A DNA stretch of 64,000 nt from Batrachochytrium dendrobatidis JAM81 (GCF_000203795.2 NW_006281099.1:2607774-2671773), one strand, 5' to 3'; counted from the stretch's first letter, positions 23,301 through 36,369 are shown. The notes: a model not told the origin generated them from the sequence alone. Numbers and translations: made by a program.

Positions 23301-25214
23301 ACATGGATGCTAAGCGCTCATTACCAAGTGAGGAAATACAGGTATTATCGACTTTAGAAGAATTGCTACCTAAAACTTTAATTGATTCATTTGTTTTTTG
23401 GGCTGGGTTCACGCTTGCTACATCTAAGCTTGTCAAACGCAATTCAGATTTGGCAGATTCGTCCGAGTCGTCAAAATCATCCAGCGATCGCAATTGACTA
23501 ATTTTACCACTTGCTCCTGTCAGATTGGTAGACAACGGTTTCAGAGCACTAAAGGTACTATCTAGAGCTGCTGGCTTTTCTTTTAGATAACTAGGCTTTA
23601 CCAAAGTGGTTTCAATAGCCGATGATGGAGCAGCTAGTGTTGTCGTTGGTTTTGACGCGTCAGTATTTGAAGGTGTAGGAGCAGATTTTAATCCATTCAA
23701 GGCGTTGGATACATCTATTTTTTTCAGTGCGGTGTTTTTGCTAGTGATATCTAAAGATTCCATAGGTTTAGACGAATTCTTTTCGGTATATTTCTGCTTA
23801 TCATCGTGACTGTCACTAGAAAGATCAAAATCATCATCAAAGCTAATCTGCTTTTTCAATGATGGTTTGCTATTTGATTTGGAAATAAAAGTACCTTGGA
23901 ATGACGATATAGTTTGCCCTGCTTCTGGTTTGGACAACGCCAGATTTGAATTGGATGTGACATGCAGAGTTTTGGAAGCTTGAGCAGACATGGCCAAAGT
24001 GGGATTGCTTGGTAAATCATTGGTGGCATTCACATTTGATTTGGTCATCATGCCAGACTTTGATAAACTTGAAGGTTTGCTGGGAAGCTTTTCAGTGGGA
24101 AGTAAATCATCAATGTCACTAAAATCCTCATCGTCGAATTCTTCATAGTTTGGTTTGCTTGGTAATGCTCGACTTTCTTTTAATGATACCAAGCCACTAT
24201 TGACTGTTTTTGATTGTGTTTGATTTGATCCTGCTGCAATGCTTGCCATGGTGACATTTGAAGAGATTTGAGTCAAAGCACTCTGATTGTTTTTTACTAA
24301 AGGTATACTTTTTGAAGGTGTACGTTTCACATCCTACAAAATCAAGATAAATTTAAAATCGTGTTGTGTTTTAAATATTAAAGTACATATCAAGCCTGTA
24401 AACTTACATTATCTTCGCTATGCTCTGACTCACTCAAAGTACCTAGAGTATTTTCTGTGTGGGGTTTTTTGTGTATTTTTCCAAGTTTCGGTTTTAAATC
24501 TGTACCCAATGATATACTTGCAGACTTTGATGTTGTTACAGTGGTTTGCTTTGATGTATTTGTTTTGAGAGTATTTGGGTTTACAGCATTGTTAGTTGCT
24601 ACCGACCCATTTTCTTTTGATTTCGCCTTTTCCGTTTGATACAGATTGCGAAAGTCTTCATCGCATGGATGGTCCCAGATAGATGCACCTGTTTTAAAAT
24701 TAAAGTAGTATATATTGCCATCATCCGTTTGGCTATGTTTGAAATCCAAGTTGATATTGTTTGAATGTGTTTAGTATACTAGTAGTACAATAGTGGGGAT
24801 GCTTCATATACTCTCTTCAAACACATGCGTATAGATATAAAAATTTATCCAACACACCATGGCTTCCAATCAGCAGGAAGCGGTGCTTTCAATGAATCTC
24901 GAGCTATCCAAAGCAAGTGTTTATCTGCAACTGGGTCCATGCCCAAAAACTTTGCATACTCGATGACCTCTAAATATAGACTCAATATTAACCAAGTGCA
25001 TGCAACCACGACACCTATTTAATCGAAACATTATATTGCACCACTGTTGGACAAGTGAATGCTTTACCTTCTTGGGTCGGCTCATAATTTTCATCGTATC
25101 TAGAATATCAAAAAAGAATGGGTTATTATGCTACCTTTTAGAAAATACAGTACTATGTGCAATATCAGGGCAGTTTAAAACCTACTCTTCCTCCAAGACA
25201 ACGCTGCTTGCCAT
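20358..25214 (-). CDS. CEP164: CEP164 homologue (centriole distal appendage, WW domain)
   Basis: Eight exons (25214-25186, 25099-25068, 24969-24858, 24732-24408, 24333-21205, 21118-20969, 20890-20757, 20670-20358) give 1407 residues; the human protein has about 1460. The N-terminus matches CEP164 closely: a Y-x-P-T-Q-E-E helix, EYAKFLGMDP, HLLWIARDSLKAPLPADWKPC, then the WW domain with GNIYYFNFKTGASIWDHPC. Next come some 350 Ser/Lys-rich residues with DFDDSDESAKSE-type acidic patches, then about 500 residues of heptad-rich coiled coil (EEER, QLEQ, KDRRRRIDGIL). CEP164 builds distal appendages that dock basal bodies and recruits TTBK2 in animals. Its presence implies a flagellated stage. Start chosen because exon phases join the short first exons without a break. 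Confidence 0.92.
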
Positions 25215-25895
25215 CTGCTTGAAATGCCGGATGGTGGATAAAGTGATGAACGCGACTTTTACAGCGGAGTTGGAACAACGAAAAAACGAAAGCATGCAGT
25301 CAGAGCAGATGCATTCAAGTCTAGTTGTGCTAGTAAAACACTTGTATCATTGCATTGTATTGATAAGTCATAAAGTAGTAGTTGAAATCTATCAACAAGG
25401 CAAGATGCTTATGCAAGTGATTACACAGCTTTTTTGAATTGGGTGATGTATTACCGAATGACGCAAAAAGTCATGCATTTAGACCACTAAATGAAAACAG
25501 AGTGGTTGGATCAACAGTCAACATAATCTTGTAGTTGATCAATGCCTATCTCACTTGATGATAAAATTTTGATACGCATAGCAATTACAGCCGTATTCAC
25601 GTAGAATGAAACGCTATCTTGTAATCAATGTGTGGTAGAGACAACAAACGTTTAACCATTGTATACTTCAAAGCAAGAAACAGTCACTACAAGATGAATG
25701 CAAGTGTTTTATTTTACATGAACACGAATGCAACTGAGATTTAGCAAGCTTAATCACCAACTCGTTAAAACACCAGAATTTATTCTGAACTGATACCAAA
25801 TATGCCAGACGCACATTTAATAGCTCTGACCATATATCCAACTCCAACTTGGAATATCTTAGATTTATTTCTAAATAGAGCATTCTTGGTCAAAT
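25215..25895. other. Spacer between VWA8 3' end and CEP164 start
   Basis: Both neighbours are on the minus strand, so this holds the CEP164 promoter and the VWA8 terminator. It contains element copy E and otherwise only short frames with no recognisable features. Confidence 0.55.
25585..25735 (+). mobile_element. Compact foldback TIR element copy E (about 150 bp)
   Basis: TTACAGCCGTATTCACGTAG at the left and ATTTTACATGAACACGAATG at the right are inverted. The inner parts (CTATCTTGTAATCAATG and CAGTCACTACAAGATG) are also complementary, so the copy is nearly all terminal repeat and could fold into one hairpin. Confidence 0.7.
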
Positions 25896-28800
25896 TTATT
25901 TCAAAAATGACGAAAGAAAGATTGTTTTCATAATCTTTGGAAGTTCTTTGTTGTCGAGACACACAAAGGCGTGCCCACCAAGATCTTTGGAGAATTGATG
26001 AGCTTGATCAGACAAATTTCCAATAAAGATCATGTATGCGTTTACACGAGAATCTGACTTCAAAGCTACAGTTCATGCACAAGTTAGAATCAAAATATCA
26101 TGTAAAAACAGTATTTAAAGGTAAAAAGTCTTGTACCTGTGGCTATTGTTTCTGGACTAATATTGTATTGGTTCAGGTTAGCATCTGACAACACCAGTAC
26201 AAAATAATCGTCTGCCTCTTCCTCTGTAATATCCTTTATGGCAGTTGTTACGGCATCAACTGTATTGTCTATTGTAAAAGCTCAATAAGTAAACATTACG
26301 TGGTTTTAGATGCATTACTCCCAATTGATCTTACCTCCGCTTATGCAATAGGAAGCGTGTATGCTCATTCGATTTATAATTTCAAGCATATCTTTTTCAG
26401 TTTTTGGAAATTTGCCTGCTTGTATAAACTGTGTATTAGGCCCATCACCAGAATGACCATTGATTTTGTATTGCAGCTTATACTCAAATCCACGAAAAGC
26501 TTCCATGAGCATCACTGCACATTCAAGACTTCGTTCCATTCGTCCATCATGACCATTAAATCTCATCATACTTGCACTTAGATCAAACACAAAGTGTAGT
26601 TTTTTTGGTAATTTTTGAAATGCTGGATCGTTGTTGTTGTCACCTCGAATTCGGTAAATTGATCGATCACCTGCAAGTCCCTCGACACTTGAATATTCAA
26701 TCAAACATAAAATCAACGACAAATCAGTACAATATCGCGTCAAATGGATTTCTCAATAGCATGTTCAATTATACATACAGTTTTGTTTCATCTATATCGC
26801 CATTTGTTTTGTTTCTGATCCAGACTCTTTCTTTTTCTTTTGCTTCAAGCCCTTCTAGAATTACACGCAATTCTCTTATTTCTCGTTGAACATTTGTTTT
26901 ATACTTTGTAAATAACGACATGTCTTTGGCTGAAATATCAAGTTGTTTAAGTTTGGATTCTAGTAGTTTATGATGCAGCGCCAACTGCGCTTCTGTGATT
27001 TCTTTGGGAAGTTCTCCAGCAGATCGCTTCAGATATTTTAAATATACAAAGTAAGTTGAAAAATCAATCGAGAAAAGTATGTACCAAGCTCATTTACGTC
27101 ATATTTGTAAAGTCAGCTCTACATACCAGCTGAAACGTCGACTCGTTTATATTTCCAGACTCTCGACCTTTTAAATCCGACAAACCGCTGCCAATATTGT
27201 CAGTCGAATTATTGCCAGCATTTCCAGCTCCTCCACCTCCTCCAGATCCTCCAGATCCACCTACGATGCATTAACACAATGATCAACACATATTATAGCA
27301 ATAAACTCATTCATCACAATATATATAAATCAAATACTTTGATCACTTTGTCCCTGTCCGCTCCCTTCATTTCCACCCTGACCTATCATATCTTGTGACT
27401 CTGCCAATGCATCCGGGTGATTGCCATTGTAGATAATTTTAAGCGTGTTTTCATCTTGCATTCCAGTAAGTTTTTTCCAGTGTTTTTCATCTTCAGCAGT
27501 TTGCTCAGCTTGTATTTGTACCACACTAACTAATCCTAGATTGTTCATGAAAAGCAAATTTCCATCAGGCAGTTCTACAAGTTTTCCCAAATTCAAACGC
27601 TTTCCAGATATCAAGTAAAGTGTTTTTTCCGTCATTGTTGTATTCCTAAAAATAATGATTAAACAAACAGCTAAACAGGCTTTACAGAGGTATATAGAGT
27701 TGAAACTGCGGTGATCAAATGTATCAACTTACCGATTTAATACAGCAGAGTTTGGAACTGCGAGTCTCATGTCAATTCGACGAAGGCAATTCGATTTTTT
27801 ATCCAACAACTCTAACCATCCATGGCCATCCTTGAATGAATACCAATTCAAAATGGCATTAGTGAGACTCGGTAAAAATGTGTATCGGATTCAATGAAAG
27901 CTTGGCAAAAACACTTACATTCTCGGAAGGTATTAACGTGGCTAATTGCTCTGAAATTTTCAAATACTGAAAGCATGGCTCGATATTTATATATTCGTTG
28001 TGTGCATAATCGTCAACTGATCGAGGCCACGCTATAACATGCAGTGTATGATGGTAATTAGGCGCGCTAATGTCTGTAAATTGAATTAAGCTTCCATATA
28101 CTTCAGGAGTAGACAAGCAAAGCCAATTCGTTTGGTCCGAATCAGCACTCGATATTGACGTCAGAACTGCTTGTTTAAACCCAAGTAAAGACTGCTGCTC
28201 AATTGGGATAATATCTAATGTCCACAATGTAGTGTTTCGATTCAAGTGTGCTATAAATAGTCTATTTTGACTGTCACAAATAATCCAACTTTCAGCAGAA
28301 CAAGCCATAATAGACTTGATGATAATAGACAACATAAACCGTATTTGAGTCATTTGATTTAGATCAAGGAAAATCACAGCGCTCATTCCAGCTTGGTAGC
28401 AAACTAAGTTTTGAATATATAATTTTGATAAAAGTTGTCTTAATAGATTGTCCATAACCAAAACACCATTTGAAAGCTTAATCCAATGCAATCTACTTAC
28501 GCAAGTAACCAAAAGCAGCTGATTCAGCACACATGGTAGACTCCATTGCTGGATCCATTCCAACAATCTGAAATTTGAACCAAAGATTACTTATCCAAGT
28601 TTCCAATTGTTCTTTTCAGCAATAAATAAGTCGACTTACACTAAGAATGCTGGTCAAACCCTTGATAAAATCAAGCAATACAATGTTGTTTTCTACCGAG
28701 TTCAAAATGCAAATGACATTGGGAGAAACTTCAGCAATATACAGCCTAGTTCCGCTAGTTGCAGGAACATACTCATACAGTTCAATCTTTTGATAAGTCC

Positions 28801-31800
28801 TGTGGTCAGGAGAGATAATAGTCAACATTGATGGCTCAGCAGTCGCTACAAGCAGACAATGATCGTGTGCATGAATAATATCCAATGAATTTCCAACACA
28901 TGGAAGCTTGAAGGTGTAGAGCAGTTCTGTAAAAGTCGTTGCGCGTTCTATTATCAAAACCGTATAAGCCAAGCTATTTGCATTTAAATGTAAACAATAT
29001 GAATTGTACATTAATATAATAGATTACCATTTTTCAAAATCAATGGCTCCCATGTCGGTGGCCGCCGCAATGGCCAAGGTCCCTGCTCAGCATACCAAAG
29101 TAGCAATCATTAGTCACGTATTGAAAATGCTCATTCAATCAGACACACTTATCCTAAATCTACTCTGGTTACTTACTCTAGTTTGAATACTATGTGCATC
29201 TCCCGATATGCATAATCTAGCATGTGCTAACACATGCCAGTGCTCCAATATTGTAGACGGTGAAAGTGAGATATTATTTGCCAACCGAAGTTTAAAAATG
29301 GTTTCTTTACCAATTGAAACTCCATGCTTTGTCATTGTATCAATCAATAGAGCCCTCAAATCAGGCTCGTGAAGATCAAAGTCAAATACGTTTTGCAATG
29401 CTTTAGATAATCCCTCGCTAGGATACGCCTGCATATGCTTTACTACATTTACTAGCTCGCGAGTAGAATAGGGATATGATATAAGTCCCTCATCAACCAA
29501 TTTACGAAGATCATTGAATAAACTAATGGCCTTTAAAAGCATATGATCTGGTGTTTCAGGTGCATAATGCTTCAAAAGTTGCATCTCTGATTCGGAATCA
29601 GGATTCTCAACAACATGGCAACTATTACGTGATACCATGCAAAATATATGCTGTTAGCTTACATTCAAGTATAGATTTAAGGATTAAAAGGTTTCAATTT
29701 AGTTTTATACTTACGCAAATACGTCTCCAACTTCTCGCCAAAAATCGTTACCCAAAAATGGAAAACCTGGTCGATTAGCTAAAACAAACATTCGAAACCT
29801 CTATCCACCAGATCAATAAAATTAGCTACTATCAGCAGAAAAACACGAATCGGCAAATTATTTCAAACCAAACATACCGGGTGTATAACAATGCAGTTAG
29901 TGTTAACATCTCTGGTTGTATTACAAGAAACAATACGTCGACCATCCGATAAAACCATCTCACCATCTTCTACCAAGGATTTGAGAATGGCAGTGACATG
30001 TGTCGGAGCTTTATCAGCCTCGTCAACAACAAGAATGTATCCCTCACGAACAGCACGAACTAGTGGAGAATCTTCATAAACAAGACACCCATTCACAATT
30101 GTAGGGCACGAAGTCAAACTGGAAACGGTGACGTCTCTATGCAGCTGAATATATTCTCTCGGAAGACGCAAAAGTTGAAGGAATCGGTCTACAATTTTGT
30201 TTTTTCCAACCCCCTGATTGCCGATTATCAAGAGATGCTCTCCTAGCGAGTAGTCTCTAAGTATTTCCTGCATTATCATAGTTTGCTTGGAATTCTCAAA
30301 AAACACCACGTCTGGAATTAATAATGGGTTGGTGGGCTCAAGAATCGGATGAGATACATCACCAATTTGAAGGTATGACTGGGCCGAGTCAGCTTTCAAA
30401 ACGACCGCACACTGAACATCTTTTTTTATGTCGGTATCTTGCTGACGGGGAACTCCTTGGTCATCTAGGTAAAGATCAAGCGCATCTTTTGCTAATGCTG
30501 GCAAAAATTGATATAGAGTTGCTTTGAAGATAATAGTTCGAGGATTATTTTGTGGATATTTGGTCAGATATCGAGCAATCCGAAGTAGTTGTCTATGGCC
30601 CATACAAAAACATATCACAATCAGCAACAGAAATTGGCAAATAAAGTTTATGTAATCCAATTGACATACCTGGTAGATAAACTCGCAGAAAATTCTTTAA
30701 GAGTATCATCCTTTTCCAAGCGCAATTTTGAAGCAATCGATATAAAATGTCGCATGGGCTCTACAGGCGCATGAGGATATAAAGACTGGATAACATGAGT
30801 CTCTTCCTCCAGATTAAGATTGCGCATCGGAACAAACAAAAACATTGAAGCCAATTCAGGTGTCAACCATAGGCCTTTTATGCTTGTGGATAAAGTAGAT
30901 CGTGCAATACCAATGATTCTGAATGAAGGATGTATGCAAAATATCTGACGTTTGGCTAATTCTTTGCGAGAATAGCCATGCTTTACAATAAGGGATTTGA
31001 ATCGATCTGCGCGAACAAGAGTACTGCCGTCTGGCAAGGACAGCTCTCGATCAACTATAAGTCGCTGAATACTAGCAAGTGTACCAAATGCAAGAGCATC
31101 AATCTGATCCAGTATTGCGATTCTACCATTTAGTGCTGCCTCGATCAACCCTGAATTCTCCCATACAGTATCTCCAGATGAAAGTGTATTTCTTCGCTGC
31201 AAAAGATCTCTTGAAAAAAAATCCTTGTAAAGACAGACATACTCTGTTTGGTATCCCAGGGACTGGCAAAGGACACGTATAATGGCTGATTTTCCGCATC
31301 CCTTATCGCCAGTAATGCAAATGTCACTAGATGTATGTACCATGAGCAGCTTTGTAAGAAGCTGTTCATGATAAGGGGTCATGACAAAAAGGGAAGTTTG
31401 CTGTGAAATTTCAGATCCACTAGAAAGTCGAACTTTTAAAGTATCCCCAGTGATATCACGAAATTGCACTATACGCTCAATTAAAGGGGGTAGCTGTTGT
31501 TCCTGGTTTTCTGTGGGCAAAATAGCATCTCCAAAAGATATTATGCTATATGGTAAGGTATGTGTTTTTTCAGATAAGGATTCAAGAGCCATACTAGTGC
31601 TGGTTATGTCCTGATGGTGTGCCAAATCAAATCGCTTCAATACGCCATAAAATATATTTTTAGTATGCTCGTCAAAAAATGGTAGTGATAAATATGGATA
31701 ACAGGCTTCGATCAGGATACTTGGGTCGACTTTTGGAAATGACTGAAGAATGGCAACAAAGTTATCAAAAATAATTGGAAAATCGGGAATTGATGATATA

Positions 31801-33407
31801 TCTCGCAAAACAGCACTTGCACAAACAAGCCGTTCAATATACTGTTGCGAAACACTCGGAAAGCGACCACACAGATGACTTAAACTGCTGTTTAGTGTAG
31901 GCGGATTAATGCTTCGCGATTGAAACCGACTTCTAAATGGTGGGTCTTGCAAAATCTAATTAGTTGTTTCAACATAAATGCATTTTGATTTCAATCATTT
32001 CTTACCAAGCGGAAATCCATCGTATTTCTGAATATAACAAAAAATTATATTTAGTTTTCTAATGTTATAATACGCATAAATTAAAATGTAATGTAAAAAC
32101 TCACTGGTACTGGTAGTCCAAGAGAAATGACAAGAAATCGGTCTGATGTTCGAATAAGCTTCAAAAATCAAGCAATGTGAATTAGTCTGCAAAGTCCAAA
32201 AAGTTGACAAAACTATGTAGTCAGTAGATTGAATTCGAGTAAATAAATACACCTTTGCTTTGTCAAGACTTGACATTCCATGACCTTGAATTAAACTATC
32301 ATATCTTTTTGGATGAACGAGAAACCGACCGTCGTCCAAAGCCATTTCTCGGTTTTCCAAGAGATTATTTAGCAGAGGCAAAACATTCCGTTCTGCTTTC
32401 TAACATTAAAAACCGTTATTGAATGCAGCGTCTGATTGTATTTTGTTTCTGAATCAAGACCATATAGCATACCTCTACGCCATCTAAAATCAAAAGTCTG
32501 CCAAATATGGCAGCACGAACACACGCTTGATCAATGTAAAATGCAGTACCGTTTTTAATTTCACGTCGTTGTTTTAGATCTGTATCTGAAACATCTCGTG
32601 AGATAGCAACGTACTCAATCTCGCGCTGAGATAGCTGAGCATATCTCAATACCTAATTGATTGCCAATACTAAATGATCAGTCAAAGTATTCATCAGTGA
32701 GCAATGGAAATGATGCTTACCAAATGCCGTCTTAGTGGTCCTGGATCGCTGCATATTTGAGATGAATTGAATCAGAAATCGTATTAGAACACGTTGCTAA
32801 TTTTCACTAAAGTTACTTATTCGCATTCCAAACAAAAGGCTTGCCCAGTCAAAAACATGTCTTGTCCAAGAAGATCCTTTTGTGCCATCCATCGAAGATG
32901 AGCGATCATATCCTAGCAAGTTGAATTAAAAATTAGACTTGCACCTATTCATGTACATATCATATAGAAATAGCTGACCAAACCACATTGAACTTGGTTG
33001 AAATCCCAGTTATTCAATAGTCACGTAAAGAGATGTAAGCTTACTTGAGCACCATCAAAAAACGGAACTGACAAACTTGGAACAAGCTCTGGATATTCTG
33101 GAGTCCGTACTTGAAAAACAACATCTCCAATGCAAACCGTAGCACTGCTAGCTACAATTAAACATGAATCAAGATTCAAATCCAAATCCAAATGGACAGT
33201 TGTCAGCCAACAACTGGGAATAGATTGTTGCAGATACTCAAGTGCATCGGGTTGAGTAATCGGTAATAACTCACTATTTGCATCTGTTGATGAAAAGGTC
33301 GAGCTTTTGTTGTTTCCAGAACAAGAGCTGTTTGCAGAAGAGAATGCAGCATGTATCTGAGCTATCCGCTGTAAAGCTCGTCCAGTTGCGTTACGATTGT
33401 CTGCCAT
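25896..33407 (-). CDS. VWA8: VWA8-like mitochondrial AAA+ ATPase with C-terminal VWA domain
   Basis: A multi-exon gene (about 20 introns) that follows human VWA8 (about 1,900 residues) from end to end. Landmarks from the N-terminus: IGDVVFQVRTPEYPELVP, AHLRWMAQKDLLGQDMFL, a first AAA module with SRDVSDTDLKQRREI and NVLPLLNNLLENREMALDDG; a second with Walker A GDKGCGKSA and RLIVDRELSLPDGS; a third with GNQGVGKNKIVDRFL, VYEDSPLVRAVREG and LVVDEADKAPTHVTAIL. Then a beta-propeller-like middle region, a Gly-rich linker near 27200, and a VWA domain with MIDAS DLSASM, NGHSGDG and LSDANLNQYNI. The first AAA module has DPGPLRR where a Walker A would be, as in the family. VWA8 is a mitochondrial matrix-side ATPase of poorly known function. 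One intron has a GC donor. Confidence 0.92.
32749..32844 (-). other. GC-AG intron in VWA8
   Basis: The exon ends ..TTGACTGG before GCAAGC; the next starts CGATCCAGGACC after ATATGCAG. Joining gives L-T-G-D-P-G-P-L-R-R, matching the family's conserved GPPGPLRR region. No GT donor gives this product. Confidence 0.8.
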
Positions 33408-33700
33408 TCAACACTTTCAATGCCAGAAACCAAAAAGCTGAAATCAATCAATTCAATGCATTGCTTTTCATCTGCAATTTCAGCCTGCAAACAGCTTTCG
33501 ACTATTGAATAGCATTATCCTTTGGCTTGCTGCTGGTATTTATTAGGCTTGCGTGTTGATATCAAACCATATTTTTACTATTATTGAGTAGACTGTCTTT
33601 TCTAGCGCATCTCCAAGGTAAATGGATAATAGCTTTGGCTGACTAGCGTTTATTATCTTCAACTTGTTGCGATGTTGCCTGTTAAACCCTAACATGATGA
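33408..33700. promoter_or_regulatory. Head-to-head promoter region, VWA8 and a small unknown gene
   Basis: 293 bases separate the two start codons, so both genes are driven from here. No clear factor site is recognised. Confidence 0.4.
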
Positions 33701-34492
33701 ATGGATAGCATCATTAAGATATATATGACCTTATTCAAGAATGGTCGTTCTTATACAAAATACTCTGCGGAAGATACCTCATGTAAAAACTTGGGTCCTA
33801 CTGATTCAACATGTAATGACACCTGGATTGAACAGATCGATCATCCAATAGCACCCAATGCTTCGGTTGTAGATCCATATGCCACAGGCGTATCAAGTAA
33901 ACCCAAAAAAAATCGACCATATCAAAAACATAGACAGTCGAGCAGTAAGCATGATGGTAATGCTCGACCTCGACTACAGCAATCATCTTCATACTCGGAC
34001 CAAGGCGCACAGCTGCCAAACAACCGAGCTCCACCACCATCAATGCTTCCACTTGACAACAAAACATTTACTGTTACTCAATCCATTGTTATTGATGGAG
34101 ATGCAATGGATTTGGCTGAGAATCGACAAATCTCGAGGTAAATTTGGCAATTCATTGGACATGTGCAGATATCATTAGTGGCATTGTATTACAATTATTA
34201 TGGATTTCTAATAGATTTACATGTTGAATCAACGATATAGTTATGTGGACTGGATATCATTTAGTTTAAGCCATTTGGATTGCATAGAACTTATTGGGTA
34301 GATTGTACATATTAAACTATCCGTTTTGCTATACTAATTCTTTGATGAGGAGGCATTCAACTTATTGATCCATGCATGATATTTATGCTCTTAACATACA
34401 GAATCGATCCAGCACTACCTGTGGTTTCGTCGATAGCTATTGTTTTATGCACGAAAAAATTGGCATATAAGCAATGTAAGTCATTTTCATGA
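33701..34492 (+). CDS. Hypothetical protein, two exons
   Basis: Exon 1 (33701-34138) and exon 2 (about 34401-34492) joined at TCGAG|GTAAAT and ACAG|AATCG give about 175 residues. The product is rich in Ser, Asn, Pro and Lys (KPKKNRPYQKHRQSSSKHDG), with no membrane segment and no family I recognise. The last residues (LPVVSSIAIVLCTKKLAYKQ) are more hydrophobic. A GTAAGT at 34476 could start a further intron, so the 3' end is uncertain. It overlaps the end of the convergent small frame at 34487 by a few bases. Confidence 0.45.
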
Positions 34493-34777
34493 ATTGAATA
34501 TGAATTGATCTGCGATATTAGTTTGGCGCTGATGTTTTGAATTGCTGGGATGCTGTTTTAAATAAAATGCAATAGCTGTACAAACACTATCACTGATATC
34601 CAAAGATGGATCATCCAAGAGCGCTTTAAAAATCATACTTGCTCGAAATGCACCACTACCAGCTGAACATTCATCCCAACTATAGCTGGCGAACCGATTT
34701 TTCAGTGTGTAATCTCGGGCGTTTTTATTTAAATTCTTGGTCTGAAGCATGCGTTCATTTATATACAATGGCTGCAT
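34487..34777 (-). CDS. Small hypothetical protein (96 residues)
   Basis: Single open frame with balanced, folded-protein-like composition: LYINERMLQTKNLNKNARDY, then SYSWDECSAGSGAFRAS and SLDISDSVCTAIAFYLKQHP. The frame is also open for a few codons upstream of the ATG (LTTYEGVS). No family recognised. It lies 100 bases beyond the stop of the upstream membrane-protein gene on the same strand, so it could also be a separate last exon of a variant of that gene. Confidence 0.45.
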   Translation of the reverse strand: MQPLYINERMLQTKNLNKNARDYTLKNRFASYSWDECSAGSGAFRASMIFKALLDDPSLDISDSVCTAIAFYLKQHPSNSKHQRQTNIADQFIFNS

Positions 34778-34880
34778 GGATACACCTTCGTAAGTGGTAA
34801 GTCAAACTATGCAAAATACCTCGAGCTTAATCTGACGAGCCTCTAACGTGTACTGCTGGGTATTAATTTACAGTTAAATA

Positions 34881-36369
34881 CTATGTTGGTCGAATACTTT
34901 GTTTGACTAAAGTTGCGAGTTCCATTTTGGGTCGTTCGGTTCCAATATTGATTCTACTGTATGGCGGCACAACAACAAAATTAAAACCATGAACAACTCC
35001 ATTAAAAAGTAGGTGGCTGGCTTGCTGACGACTTTGACGACTCTGGTGGTTTGATGAGTGCGGATCACGTCAAAATAAAGTAATGTCGTTGCAGCATTAG
35101 TGTATTGTGATTGAATACAACCCTATTTAAAAATAAGCTTACCTCAGAGTTTTCACCTGTCCCGTAGCTATTTGTGGCATTGGGATTAAAAAGTGAAGAT
35201 GTGCTTGATATTGGAATATTATCAGTGGAACGTATCTGTATTGGATATACTTGTATCAACACTCCAGCTTGATTTAGTGCTGATACTCCTATAGTGTTAA
35301 CAGTCAATGGTGTACTTGATGATCTTGCATTCGGCTGCGTGTTTTGCAGAGGATCCACAGTGACGATAACACGCCCATCCATCCTAGTAGACAAGTAAGC
35401 AACAATAGGTTTTTGCATTCGAAAAATGATGCACAGAATCATAATAAAAATGAATTGAGAAGACACCTGGCCAAGTAGAACGATTGATGGACTTATGAGA
35501 ATTGACATGAGACGAAGTGCGACTTCACAGAGGAAATAGCAGATCAACGCCAGTCGAAAATAGGTCAATGCTGCGATTTTCTTGTATGCGACGTCTAAAA
35601 AACTACGTGGTACTCTAGCATTCTCCTGTACCATATATAAATCTGATGAGTGTTTATTTTAAGACTCGAGGAAAATAGACATGGTTTAAATCTTACACGC
35701 AAGTGCTGTGATTGGATTTCCAAATGGTAAAGATTTCGATCGAGCAATTGAAGAAGCACACGCAGAACAAGTAAATATACCAAAATCAATGAAATCGAGT
35801 ATATCGGTGGACTTCCTAATGTAAGTAGTTCAACCACTGTCATACATAGTCCAAGTACTAATTTCTATAACAGTTAGTCAACCCATAAATACGCCATATG
35901 CAATGCATATTCAATTCAACACATTGGAGAATAAACGTACCCAGCATAATCTGCTTGTCATGTCGATTCAGAGATGTTGTTGTAATTGAAAGTCCTTTCT
36001 AGCAACACACTCAATATTAATACATTGTTTTTACATGAACATGTCAAAAAAGCTTGTCTATGCGCGAGAATAGCCATCAATACTCACGCTAATCGCTACT
36101 AGCGCACAGTGAAAGCATAACAATGAAATAAGAGTAGCTATACTGGTCAATCCATATATCCATGGTACTTTAAAACGGTGAGAAAGGTAATAACCAAATA
36201 TATAAATGACATTTTCCAAGATTTTGATGCCAATTATACACGATATGACCAAAATCAATCCAATGTTGAATCCTATAGTACGGTTTAGATACCATACAAG
36301 TAGAAAGGGTGTGAGAAGAAGAATGTAGCTGCCTCCTGATACTATATGGATAATCAGACGATTTATCAT
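34881..36369 (-). CDS. Multi-pass membrane protein, family unknown
   Basis: The spliced frame from 36369 joins MINRLIIHIVSGGSYILLLT to K-L-V-L-G-L-C-M-T-V-V-E-L-L, then to E-N-A-R-V-P-R-S-F-L-D, then to a last exon ending in KQSIRPT. I count six or seven hydrophobic segments (for example LLLTPFLLVWYL, IGLILVISCIIGI, YSISLILVYLLVLRVLLQLL, LALICYFLCEVALRLM, FIFIMILCIIF), then a soluble Ser/Asn-rich tail. The seven-segment topology with a polar tail recalls fungal receptor-like proteins, but no signature motif confirms this. The start lies only about 40 bases from element copy F, so that element forms its upstream region. Confidence 0.6.

Noticed and set aside
27180..27260. Gly/Ser/Pro-rich repeat near the end of VWA8 as a microsatellite
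   Set aside because: It is a coding glycine-rich linker at the place where VWA8 proteins normally have one.
34476..34481. GTAAGT as a donor for a further exon of the 33701 gene
   Set aside because: No downstream exon with acceptable phase or character was found before the convergent frame, so the stop at 34492 was kept with low confidence.
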